Of a DNA stretch of 46,100 nt, positions 7,084 to 14,401 are shown piece by piece; position 1 is the stretch's first letter; each line of letters begins with the position of its first letter. Source of the DNA: Lentimicrobium sp. (GTDB taxonomy: Bacteria > Bacteroidota > Bacteroidia > Bacteroidales > Lentimicrobiaceae). Where the stretch lies: the NCBI GenBank assembly GCA_024709105.1, contig JANJXJ010000228.1:1-46100 (forward strand), in the 5' to 3' direction. A model generated the notes under the pieces. The model had not been told where the DNA came from and made no database searches. It saw only the letters and a program-made list of their open reading frames with translations. Both the position numbers and the translations under genes were made by a program.

Positions 7084-8448
7084 TTATGCCTGCCAATTTT
7101 TCAAAGCTTGGTAATACTCATCCGGTGTAACTTCCAAACCGTAATTTATCCGGCAATCGTCCGTTAATATCTCCAGGTCGTTAAGTATTTCGGCTTCGGT
7201 CTTCCCCGGGCTTAACCAAACTTCTGGTGTTAACCTGTGTGTAAATTGGTGGGTTATTATTTGCCGTATTTCAGTGCATACGGTGGCTTTTGGCTGCGCT
7301 TCTCCCGTGTCTGGTATATTTGTACATTTAGGTACTAAATCGCTTAAAACAGCCTCTTTTACGTTTAACTTGTAGAAAGTAAATTCAGAATCCAGCACCC
7401 GCCTGAATAGGCTTTCAGCTATGTGCCTTTCACTCTGTTTGACAATAACCTCATCATGTACCGACAAAAAGACAATGCCAGCATCATTCAGGGCTTTCCA
7501 TACCTTCTGCATGATTTTTACCTCTGTTGTTTGAAGCTTCCATGCAAGGTTTGAGTGTCTTTTATATTTGTGCGGGTTCTCGTTTACCTCGCTTCTCTTA
7601 TATTCATTAATCCATGTAATCCAATCGGCTGTACCAAACATTTCGGCAAGTGCATTACTTGGGGGTGCGAAGGCTATTTCAAAGAATCGTTTCTTACCTT
7701 CATCTCTTGTTTGAAGTCCAGCGGCCTCTTGTAACATTACGTAAATATCCCGGCCTTCTTCAATCCATTTACTGTACTGATTGCCCGGTATATGTTCCTG
7801 AAGCACCTTTCCCAATATTAACGGCTGCATGGTGGTAACATCAAGTCCGGCTGTACATTCATTGTCTAACAAAATATTTGCACGGTATTGCCTATGGAAA
7901 TTTGTTACCGGTGTATGAACACGGCCTGCAAAATCATCGGTAGTAAAGAACAGTTCCAATAAATCAAACCTAAACTTTAAGAAGGCATCAAAATAGTTTG
8001 TTGAGGGTGCGCCCTGTGGTAAGGATACTCTCAAAAGATTGCTTCTCATTATTGCGCTCTGCTCTCCTATTGGTTTACTATTCGGGTGCAGCCTCTTGTA
8101 TAGGTATAAATCAATTTGCCATTTGCCGGGATTAACTGCATGATAAAGTTTCAGAGTTTTGCCGGTGGCCTGGCTTGCACCTTCAGTAATCAGAAGCTCC
8201 CCGGCATCCTGAAGGGCTTGCAGCTCCTCTTGTCTTTTGAATTGTGGATATTTAAAGAAAGTTTCCTCTATAAACTTTTGGTTAATGTGTACACCTACGG
8301 CCAAATCATTATTTTTCAATCTGGTGTTCATAAATTGTAAGGTGCGAACATATACCATGAAGTTTCTTTGCTGGAAAGGAAATGCACCCGGCTGAAAGCC
8401 TTTCAGGCCTGTGCATTGTTCTTTATTCAGTGTTCCGTTTGTTTCCAT
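7084..8448 (-). CDS. Divergent family-A DNA polymerase-like protein
   Basis: About 454 residues from the ATG at 8448. The palm motifs of family-A DNA polymerases appear in order. Motif A is GLDVTTMQPLIL (Asp at 203). Motif B is RDEGKKRFFEIAFA (R248, K252, with Ala in place of the usual Gly). A WKLQTTEVKIMQ helix resembling the QGTAAD region follows, then motif C SVHDEVIV (H331, D332, E333). No 3'-5' exonuclease motifs are apparent. It probably replicates the element together with the DUF3987 protein. The frame stays open upstream to a TTG at 8610, but that part lies in a large inverted repeat and is probably non-coding. Confidence 0.72.
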   Translation of the reverse strand: METNGTLNKEQCTGLKGFQPGAFPFQQRNFMVYVRTLQFMNTRLKNNDLAVGVHINQKFIEETFFKYPQFKRQEELQALQDAGELLITEGASQATGKTLKLYHAVNPGKWQIDLYLYKRLHPNSKPIGEQSAIMRSNLLRVSLPQGAPSTNYFDAFLKFRFDLLELFFTTDDFAGRVHTPVTNFHRQYRANILLDNECTAGLDVTTMQPLILGKVLQEHIPGNQYSKWIEEGRDIYVMLQEAAGLQTRDEGKKRFFEIAFAPPSNALAEMFGTADWITWINEYKRSEVNENPHKYKRHSNLAWKLQTTEVKIMQKVWKALNDAGIVFLSVHDEVIVKQSERHIAESLFRRVLDSEFTFYKLNVKEAVLSDLVPKCTNIPDTGEAQPKATVCTEIRQIITHQFTHRLTPEVWLSPGKTEAEILNDLEILTDDCRINYGLEVTPDEYYQALKNWQA

Positions 8449-8460
8449 GTACTTGCTTAG

Positions 8461-8658
8461 TTGTGTTGCATTACTTGCATTATTTGCACAATTCAATAAT
8501 ATCAGGGCTTTCAGAAGGTTTTCCGCTTGCACAACTTTTGCACAACTTGCACAACTGAAAAAAGAAAGTGCAGAAAGTGCAAACAAAGTGCAACTGAAAA
8601 AACGTTTCAAACCGTTGATAATAAAGGAAAGTGCAAATAATGCAAATAGTGCAGCTAA
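8461..8658. repeat. Large inverted repeat with twelve symmetric TGCA boxes, candidate replication origin
   Basis: Six TTGCA boxes start at 8466, 8475, 8484, 8527, 8538 and 8547. Six TGCA(A/G) boxes start at 8569, 8578, 8589, 8632, 8641 and 8650. Each left box pairs exactly with a right box about base 8560, so the spacings 9, 9, 43, 11, 9 are mirrored. The sequence between boxes also partly matches between arms; the outermost 23 bases of the boxed part agree at 21 positions. It fills the gap between the DUF3987 stop and the polymerase start. Iteron-type origin or long mRNA hairpin are the main readings. Confidence 0.75.
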
Positions 8659-8664
8659 TCATGT

Positions 8665-10170
8665 TTAAAGTAATTTTTCGTATTCACCTTGTTTCACTCG
8701 CTTAAAGAGGTTTTTGTCATTCAAAAAGTATCCAAACATTCGATCTTTTACGCCCAAACTATCGGCTATTGCTACGCCCGTGCCTTTTTTAAAAGTTTCA
8801 GGCAATAATTCATAAAGTCTTTGTTTGTTTGCTGGTAGTCTTTCCAGCGGGCTGTCGTTTGAAATCGTGGTCAATACTCTCCGGGCTGAATTTTTGAAAT
8901 ATTCAACCAACTTTAATGCACCTCTTACAGAATCCGGGCTGATTTCTTTTGCCTCGTTTTCAATACAGGCATAGCGAAGCATCTCCAGGCAAAGGGCTAA
9001 CCGTATGGCATACTGCTGCATTTTAGTTAAAATACCTCGTATATCATCGTTTATGCTGTTGTTCCCTTCGTCTGCATTGCTCCTTTGCCATTTCCTTAGA
9101 ATCTCCTTCGCTTCAGGGTTAAATTTCAATGTTTTAGGCCTGATTGAATAATCCCCATCCGGGGTAAGCTCTAATTGCAAAAGGTTTGAAATAATTGTTT
9201 TCCAATCCGTCAACCTATCCTGATTAACTTCTTTGTTGCTCCAATAAGGCATATTTTGGTTTTCGGTGGTAACAAAGAGTAATCTGTCTAAAAATCCATC
9301 CTCTGTTCTGTTTTCTGCCAGATCATTTAGCAATGCCGGCTGTATAGTTCCAATAACAGAAATGAAAGGTAATTCAATAAAAATGGGATCGCTCGTTTTC
9401 CGGTTTACTCTTAAGGGCTGCAAGCTCCAATTGCTTAGCCAGAAACTTTCATCGTTTCCGCTGTTGTACCGATTGAAATTTTTGTACCAACTCCTAAACT
9501 CGTCAACATCTATACCAATGCCTCTTTTATTGGCATCGTGAACAGATTGTACACTTTCCAGCGTGGCATCTCCTAAAAGCATCTGAAGTGGAACAGGTTT
9601 TTCCGGGGGGTCTGTACCTTCGCTTTTACTCCTTGCTAATGCGGTTTTGTATTCTTTTAGCTGTTCCTTATATGTATTGAATTTCTCTTTGTCGCGCTCC
9701 TGAATAGGCTTTAACGCCCATTTGATAGGGTGGGTTTTCATTGCTCCCTTCTTGCCAACCAAAACTATATAAAGAACAGCGCGTTCTTGCCAGCCTCTCT
9801 GTACTTCAACATCGTGTGTATTTCCAATGGCAACCGAAACAGCATATAGAATCGAAGCTCCCATGTAGTCAATAGGGAAATTCAGACATTTGTTTGTTTC
9901 GTTTATTATCTGCTGAACCTTTGCCGGGAACACATCTAAAGGGAAAGGGTTTTGTGTAGGTTCAAAGGGTTCCCCTGTGTGCTGTCTGTAATCATTATGC
10001 ACATTGCTGAAAGCATTGTTATTCTCTGCTGGTGCAAATATCACGGAAAGCTCGAAATCTAAAAATGAATCTTGACTTTTGAACGGGATTTCATTAACTT
10101 TGCGCTGTTCTTCATTCAATCGCTCTACTTCTGCCTGACTTATCCCGGTCGGGCTTTTTTCTTCAAACAT
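8665..10170 (-). CDS. DUF3987 protein (putative replicative helicase/primase-associated ATPase)
   Basis: 501 residues. The P-loop-like VGKKGAMKTHP (about 138-148) and the DVDEFRSWYKNFNRY segment with acidic Walker-B character match DUF3987, a family common in Bacteroidota phages and mobile elements and presumed to act in replication. A C-terminal winged-helix-like region (KGTGVAIADSLGVKDRMFGYFL) is typical. The start at 10170 is chosen over 10251 because GGAGG lies 7 bases upstream and the ATG follows the HTH stop by one base. It sits in one operon with the HTH gene and the polymerase. No primase catalytic domain is recognised. Confidence 0.82.
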   Translation of the reverse strand: MFEEKSPTGISQAEVERLNEEQRKVNEIPFKSQDSFLDFELSVIFAPAENNNAFSNVHNDYRQHTGEPFEPTQNPFPLDVFPAKVQQIINETNKCLNFPIDYMGASILYAVSVAIGNTHDVEVQRGWQERAVLYIVLVGKKGAMKTHPIKWALKPIQERDKEKFNTYKEQLKEYKTALARSKSEGTDPPEKPVPLQMLLGDATLESVQSVHDANKRGIGIDVDEFRSWYKNFNRYNSGNDESFWLSNWSLQPLRVNRKTSDPIFIELPFISVIGTIQPALLNDLAENRTEDGFLDRLLFVTTENQNMPYWSNKEVNQDRLTDWKTIISNLLQLELTPDGDYSIRPKTLKFNPEAKEILRKWQRSNADEGNNSINDDIRGILTKMQQYAIRLALCLEMLRYACIENEAKEISPDSVRGALKLVEYFKNSARRVLTTISNDSPLERLPANKQRLYELLPETFKKGTGVAIADSLGVKDRMFGYFLNDKNLFKRVKQGEYEKLL

Positions 10171-10171
10171 A

Positions 10172-10456
10172 TTAAGTCCTCCGGCTTTTCTGTGTGTAAG
10201 AATTGAAAGCATCTCGCACTTTATCAGGATCAAAAAGAACGGTTCTTCCATCCTGCCAGAACGGAATAATACCTGAATTTTTTAGCTGTTGCGCTCTTGG
10301 TACAGATACACGTAAAAATTCAGCAAGTTCACGTGTACCTTTTATGAAAGGCTGTGGTGAAGCTTGCTTAATGTTTTCCGGCATTGCATCCCTAACTGCT
10401 TCCTTAATCATCCGCGAAAGATCATCGCGCCCAATCTGAATTAATAACTGTTCCAT
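10172..10456 (-). CDS. DUF3853-like helix-turn-helix protein (excisionase-type)
   Basis: 94 residues. A helical N-terminus (LIQIGRDDLSRMIKEAVRDAM) precedes a MerR/Xis-type helix-turn-helix (GTRELAEFLRVSVPRAQQLKNSGIIPFWQDGRTVLFDPDKVRDAF, about residues 40-85). This matches small DUF3853-like proteins of Bacteroidota elements that resemble excisionases or regulators. It is the first gene of the leftward replication operon, between the integrase and DUF3987 genes, where an excisionase or copy-control regulator would be expected. Which of the two it is cannot be read from the sequence. Confidence 0.75.
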   Translation of the reverse strand: MEQLLIQIGRDDLSRMIKEAVRDAMPENIKQASPQPFIKGTRELAEFLRVSVPRAQQLKNSGIIPFWQDGRTVLFDPDKVRDAFNSYTQKSRRT

Positions 10457-10481
10457 GTTGTTGGATTATTTTGATAATGCA

Positions 10482-10510
10482 ATAATACAACATAATGAAA
10501 AATTTGTCAA
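10482..10510 (-). promoter_or_regulatory. Promoter of the element replication operon
   Basis: The minus strand reads TTGACA, 17 bases, TATTAT, then TG. This fits the general sigma-70 consensus and also nearly fits the Bacteroidota TTTG/TAnnTTTG form (TATTATTG, 20 bases after TTG). Transcription would start about 20 bases before the ATG at 10456. Confidence 0.6.
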
Positions 10511-10620
10511 GTATTGATTTTATCTACATAAAAGATAATATATTTATAAATGATAAAGATAATATAAACAGCACATATAAAAACAGGTTAAACAACTGTA
10601 ATACAGATATATATAAATGC

Positions 10621-10671
10621 GAAGTTATTAACAATATATACCGGAATTTTTGCCGGTGAAATTATTAACAA
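10621..10671. promoter_or_regulatory. Direct repeats flanking a hairpin after the integrase gene
   Basis: GAA(G/A)TTATTAACAA occurs at 10621-10634 and 10658-10671. Between them is an ACCGG/CCGGT hairpin at 10640-10657. It lies in an AT-rich 223-base gap between the integrase stop and the HTH gene, which also carries two AAAGATAATATA repeats near 10530-10565. Possible roles are transcription termination of the integrase, binding of the HTH protein, or DNA unwinding. Confidence 0.4.
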
Positions 10672-10679
10672 CGAAGTTC

Positions 10680-11993
10680 TTAAAATTTACTGATTGCCTG
10701 CTCTTGCAGTTCTTTGTTTACATCGTAATAACGTGTAAAGGCCTTACTGTTGGGTGAGTGTCCTGTCATGCTGGTAATTATTGATCGGTCAACTTTGCCA
10801 TATAGATTACCTGCAAAGGTTTTTCTTGCCATGTGGCTGCTTACAATATCGCAAAGTCTAACCTGTTCGGGTTCCTCTGTGTGCGGGTTCAATCTGGTAA
10901 CTATTCGCGTCAATCCAACTTCTCTGAATAATTCTTTTAGGTAAACATTATAACGCTGATCGCAAATAAAAGGCAATAGCCTGCCATCTGGTAAGTCATA
11001 TTTTTTAAGAATCTCAATGGCTTGGGGGTGCAAAGGTATATTAATAGTTTCCGGTCGGTCTTTTTTAGTCTTTTGACGTATATAGGTGATTGTATTGCCC
11101 TGTAAATTGTTTTTAGTAAGTTTAACAAAGTCCCCAACGCCCATACCTACAAAACACTGAAATACGAAAAGATCGCGCACACGTTCTAACCTTTCAGAAG
11201 ATAATTCAGCACAAAACAGAATGTTCCTTTCTTTATTTGAAATATAAATAGGTGTTCCGTAAACCTCCCCGGGCAATTGGTAGCCATTGCGCCCAAATAG
11301 TTCGGGTAAAGTCAATCCCTTTTCTTTTAAGGTCTTCCTTAAGTAATTCCAGAAGGCTCTTGTGATTGTCATATTTTTATGAACGGAATTTCTACTTTTA
11401 GGTGAAAGTATTTCAATTTTGGAATTATAAGCCTTCGGCCTTGTGCTTTCTTTCTTTATGTATCCTGCAAAATCATTTAACAAGTTCAGGTCTATATCTT
11501 TATATTGTAAATCAATCCTTCTTGCTTTTACGTACTTCCTCCAATGCTTTAGGGTGGTTCTAATGTTGCGCTTTCTTACATCTGAAATTTCAGCATCGTG
11601 AATGTATTTTTCAAACATTACAAAGAAATCAGTTTCAGGGTCTTGTTTATTTTGCTCTGATTTATAGCAAATATCATCCAATATTTGAACAACTTCTTTT
11701 TTTTCGCTGCTGCTAACTGATTGGAAATGTAATTCAAGGGCTGCCTTTATAGCCTTGAACCTCCTGTTCATATCTGAATAAGAAACAATTCGCGAACCTT
11801 CGCGGCCTGAAGCGTTTTTCTTTACTTCTTGGGCTTCGGTGTTAAATTTTGTAGTGTCTACTCTGTAACCTGTAAAATAAAATAACCGATTGCCTGAAAA
11901 CTTTATATCCGCAAAAATCGGAACGTTTGTAGTAATCAGGTTTCCAGATTTATCTTTCCTTCTTTCGGGTGAAATCTTTACACTGTGTTTCAT
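10680..11993 (-). CDS. Tyrosine recombinase / integrase with an Arg-to-Gly change at the first catalytic position
   Basis: 437-residue Bacteroidota tyrosine integrase with an N-terminal arm-binding part, a SAM-like core-binding domain and a C-terminal catalytic domain. In numbering from the upstream ATG at 12038, HMAR (H402, R405), TGHS (H427) and the nucleophile region RYYDV (Y437/Y438) are present. The place of the first catalytic arginine, usually G-x-R-x-(S/G)-D, reads GMGVGD (Gly300). The start at 11993 is preferred because a TATTTTTG promoter box lies between the two ATGs. It sits next to the right attachment site and presumably inserted the element into tRNA-Arg. Confidence 0.92.
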   Translation of the reverse strand: MKHSVKISPERRKDKSGNLITTNVPIFADIKFSGNRLFYFTGYRVDTTKFNTEAQEVKKNASGREGSRIVSYSDMNRRFKAIKAALELHFQSVSSSEKKEVVQILDDICYKSEQNKQDPETDFFVMFEKYIHDAEISDVRKRNIRTTLKHWRKYVKARRIDLQYKDIDLNLLNDFAGYIKKESTRPKAYNSKIEILSPKSRNSVHKNMTITRAFWNYLRKTLKEKGLTLPELFGRNGYQLPGEVYGTPIYISNKERNILFCAELSSERLERVRDLFVFQCFVGMGVGDFVKLTKNNLQGNTITYIRQKTKKDRPETINIPLHPQAIEILKKYDLPDGRLLPFICDQRYNVYLKELFREVGLTRIVTRLNPHTEEPEQVRLCDIVSSHMARKTFAGNLYGKVDRSIITSMTGHSPNSKAFTRYYDVNKELQEQAISKF

Positions 11994-12017
11994 TTCTGTA
12001 TGTGTGCTTAGTTTAAC

Positions 12018-12037
12018 TACATACAAAAATACATACA
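12018..12037. repeat. Paired TACATACA boxes, candidate right integrase arm site
   Basis: TACATACA, 4 bases, TACATACA, in the same orientation as 6467-6486. It covers the integrase -7 box, so binding here could repress the integrase gene. Confidence 0.55.
12024..12031 (-). promoter_or_regulatory. -7 box of the integrase promoter
   Basis: The minus strand reads TATTTTTG, a match to TAnnTTTG, about 30 bases before the ATG at 11993. No good -33 element is seen. It lies inside the paired TACATACA boxes. Confidence 0.45.
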
Positions 12038-12152
12038 CTTTTTTATTTAACCTAATTTAACAGGATATTATTTAATATATTTGCAACGCTGTAAATCAGG
12101 GCTATATGTTAATATAAAATAATGCAATGTATTGTATTAAAATGATATTTGT

Positions 12153-12171
12153 ATTCCTGTCGGGGCTACAA
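12153..12171 (+). repeat. Right attachment-site core (19-bp direct repeat)
   Basis: Identical to 6395-6413. Only the tRNA 3' end is repeated here; no other tRNA arms are present, so it is not a second tRNA gene. Confidence 0.9.
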
Positions 12172-12180
12172 AAAGTAAAT

Positions 12181-12208
12181 GCCTGGTTGCAATGCCGGGC
12201 TTTTTTTT
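12181..12208 (+). terminator. Rho-independent terminator, probably the original tRNA-Arg terminator
   Basis: GCCTGG (12181-12186) pairs with CCGGGC (12195-12200) with one G-U pair and an 8-base loop, followed by eight T. Removing the element would place it just after tRNA-Arg, on the correct strand. Confidence 0.7.
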
Positions 12209-12215
12209 ATGGTTT

Positions 12216-14279
12216 TCAAAACCTCATCTCCACACCTGCATAAAAATGCCTTGGCAATCCGGGATAATAATAACGCGGTTCACTGTTTCCAAATCCCAGG
12301 GCATTTATAAGTAGCATGGAAGCATATTGTGTATTGGTCAGGTTATTGACCCCGGCATAAACATTTAAAATTCCAACTTTCCTTATTTGAAATTGAGTTG
12401 CTGCCTTTATGCTGACCAGAAAATAGGCTTCATATTTCAATGTGTTTGCATCGTTTATATACTGATTGCCGGTGTATTGTAAATGTGCCATAACCTTCAG
12501 TTTATTAAAGGGATTCCAGGAAAGCTGTATTTGTGCAAATTGATCGGGGATGCCTGGCAATTCATTGCCATTGAAGCTATTTCCATCATCAGTAAAATCT
12601 ACAAATCGGTTTTCCGAAAATGTGTAGCTGAATGTTGATTTCAGTGTCCCGGGAAAACTGCTGTAATCGAAAATCCGGTTGCGCAGCAGAAGCTCAAGTC
12701 CCTGGTGTCGGGTTTTGCCGGCATTCATTCCGGTAAAGATATCTTCTGTAATCCGCTTGGTTACCAGCAGGTCGTTTAGCTCAATCCAATATAGGGTAAC
12801 CTCTGCTTCAACGGCTTTTGCAAAGAGGTTAAACCGGGCTCCGGTTTCGTATTGCATGCCTTGTTCGGGCTTGATATCCGGGTTAACATCTCCGGCTGGT
12901 AACAGGGTTTCTTCGGGCGAAGGCATTGAGAATCCATGACCAACCGAAGAATAAAGTGCAATCTGATCACTTACTGCATAGTTCAACCCTAATCGAGGTG
13001 AAACGATCAGCGGGAATTCGCGTTTGCCTGATTGATCGCCATTCGTTGCATATAAATCGGTAAGGTTATAGCTGATGTGGTTCAGGGTTCCGGCCACCGA
13101 AAAGCTGAGTCGGGATGTCGGCCGGTAATTCATGATGGCAAATACACTGAACTGATAGCGGTTTTCACGGTTTTCGTTTAGAAGGAACTCATCTTTGTCG
13201 AGCTTCCATTTGTATTGTTCCGCAATCCAGTCAATGCCTAGCACCCAGTCGGTTAATGTTCTGTAATAGCTTAGTTTGTTGCGGATTCCGGCACTCAAGG
13301 TTTTTTCGCTGAGGTTGTTGAAGGGGCGTTTTTCATAGTTGTCGCTCCATTTTCCATGTAATGTAAACTGATTGGTAAGCTGTGACGAAAGAATGTTAGT
13401 GAGTGTGACACCTGCTATGGCTTTTTTGTTTTTCTTGTACCCTTCAATGGCTTCCCAGTTGGCTGCTGCAGCCTTCGGATTATTTTCAAACAGAGTTTTG
13501 CCCAACGAACTTGGAATTTCGCCATCCGAATTGCTCAGCAACAGCGTTGATTTCAGCGACCATTTGGGTTGTTTCCAATTTGCTGTTGTTATGAATGAAG
13601 TGCGTTTGAATTCATTGTTTGCACGATAACCATCTGATTGCATGTGGCTGAGACTTCCCCATAAACTGGCATTTGCCGTATTCATTGTTCCAGATAAATT
13701 GGTTCTCAGGGTATTGAAACTTCCGTAATTCAAACTGAAAACACCTTCGTTCTGTTGTTTTTCAGGAGTGAATAAATTTATGCTTCCACCCAATCCTGAG
13801 CCATAAAGCGCTGAGGAAGGACCTCTGAGCACTTCAATCCTCCCGAGACTTTGCTGGTCTATTTCTTCGGGTGCCGATATGCCATCGGAAGCTGTAATCG
13901 GGATGTTGTTGAGGTATGATCTGATGCGGTTGGTATTGTAGGGCGTGCGGCTTCCCATTCCCCTGATGACGATGCGGTTGGTTGCATAAGTTCCGCTTTG
14001 CATGCCAAGACCGGGAATGGTGTTGAGCGTTGTGGCCATATTGGTGCCGTCTGAAAGTGTAAGATCGTCAGCGTCAAGAACCGAAAGATTGCCAGGGAAC
14101 GTTTGCAATCGGGTACTTAACTGATAACCTTCAATGGTGACCGGCTCAAGTATAATTGTGGAATCAGGTTTCTGATTGACAGGTAGTTTCTGATCAGTAG
14201 ATTGGGCACGGGTATCAAGCAGGCATGACAGAAGAGCCAGGTTGATTGAGATTTTGATTAAGATAAGCGAATCAAGCAT
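12216..14279 (-). CDS. TonB-dependent outer-membrane receptor
   Basis: About 687 residues from the ATG at 14279, where a signal peptide ending LLDTRAQS begins. The plug domain is clear: LEPVTIEGYQLSTRLQ, TTLNTIPGLGMQSG, IVIRGMGSRTPYN, IEVLRGPSSALYGSGLGGSINLFTP. A long beta-barrel ending in an aromatic residue (HFYAGVEMRF) follows. No N-terminal carboxypeptidase-like domain and no SusD partner are seen, so it is unlikely to be a polysaccharide (SusC) system. It follows the PQQ dehydrogenase gene on the same strand. Uptake of PQQ, a metal chelate or another small ligand is possible. An upstream frame to 14405 is low-complexity repeat. Confidence 0.9.
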   Translation of the reverse strand: MLDSLILIKISINLALLSCLLDTRAQSTDQKLPVNQKPDSTIILEPVTIEGYQLSTRLQTFPGNLSVLDADDLTLSDGTNMATTLNTIPGLGMQSGTYATNRIVIRGMGSRTPYNTNRIRSYLNNIPITASDGISAPEEIDQQSLGRIEVLRGPSSALYGSGLGGSINLFTPEKQQNEGVFSLNYGSFNTLRTNLSGTMNTANASLWGSLSHMQSDGYRANNEFKRTSFITTANWKQPKWSLKSTLLLSNSDGEIPSSLGKTLFENNPKAAAANWEAIEGYKKNKKAIAGVTLTNILSSQLTNQFTLHGKWSDNYEKRPFNNLSEKTLSAGIRNKLSYYRTLTDWVLGIDWIAEQYKWKLDKDEFLLNENRENRYQFSVFAIMNYRPTSRLSFSVAGTLNHISYNLTDLYATNGDQSGKREFPLIVSPRLGLNYAVSDQIALYSSVGHGFSMPSPEETLLPAGDVNPDIKPEQGMQYETGARFNLFAKAVEAEVTLYWIELNDLLVTKRITEDIFTGMNAGKTRHQGLELLLRNRIFDYSSFPGTLKSTFSYTFSENRFVDFTDDGNSFNGNELPGIPDQFAQIQLSWNPFNKLKVMAHLQYTGNQYINDANTLKYEAYFLVSIKAATQFQIRKVGILNVYAGVNNLTNTQYASMLLINALGFGNSEPRYYYPGLPRHFYAGVEMRF

Positions 14280-14295
14280 TGCGGTTTTCGGATTT

Positions 14296-14390
14296 TTGAA
14301 AGGGACGAGGGACGGTTGCAAGACAGGGAGGCGGGGGGACTGGGGGACCAGGAGAAGGGGAGACTGGGGAACAGGGGATATCCGACCTCT
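14296..14390. repeat. G-rich low-complexity intergenic repeat
   Basis: The plus strand consists of short GGGGACTGGGG-, GGGGAGAC- and GGGACGAGGGAC-type units, quite unlike the surrounding composition. It lies between the PQQ dehydrogenase stop and the receptor start. Translated, it yields Pro-Gln-Ser repeats, and it is not a credible protein segment. Confidence 0.6.
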
Positions 14391-14401
14391 TAGCTCCGAC
14401 T

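Larger units (their letters stand above)
6395..12171. mobile_element. 5.76 kb tRNA-Arg integrative element
   Basis: The region between two copies of a 19-bp sequence from the tRNA-Arg 3' end carries six genes, all on the minus strand: tyrosine integrase, DUF3853-like HTH, DUF3987 protein, family-A-like polymerase, NPNGRPKG protein and a 74-residue protein. I see no relaxase, conjugation, capsid or terminase large subunit gene. The integrase lies at the end farther from the intact tRNA. Replication genes are present without transfer genes, so the element may be a plasmid-like integrated replicon or a satellite that relies on a helper phage or conjugative element. Confidence 0.88.

Noticed and set aside
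8449-8610. An upstream extension of the polymerase gene that starts MKRFFSCTLFALSALSFFSC and looks like a lipoprotein leader
   Set aside because: It needs a TTG start, lies wholly inside the symmetric inverted repeat, and a replication polymerase would not be exported. The Cys/Ser/Leu-rich residues are simply translated repeat boxes.
8461-8658. CRISPR-like array
   Set aside because: The repeated units are only five or six bases and reverse orientation at the centre; there are no long identical repeats, spacers or cas genes.
6558-10456. Defence system cargo in the element
   Set aside because: All recognisable proteins fit replication, regulation or packaging; no nuclease, TIR, NADase or restriction motif is visible.
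12153-12171. Second tRNA-Arg gene
   Set aside because: Only the T-arm and acceptor 3' strand are present; there is no D arm or anticodon arm upstream.
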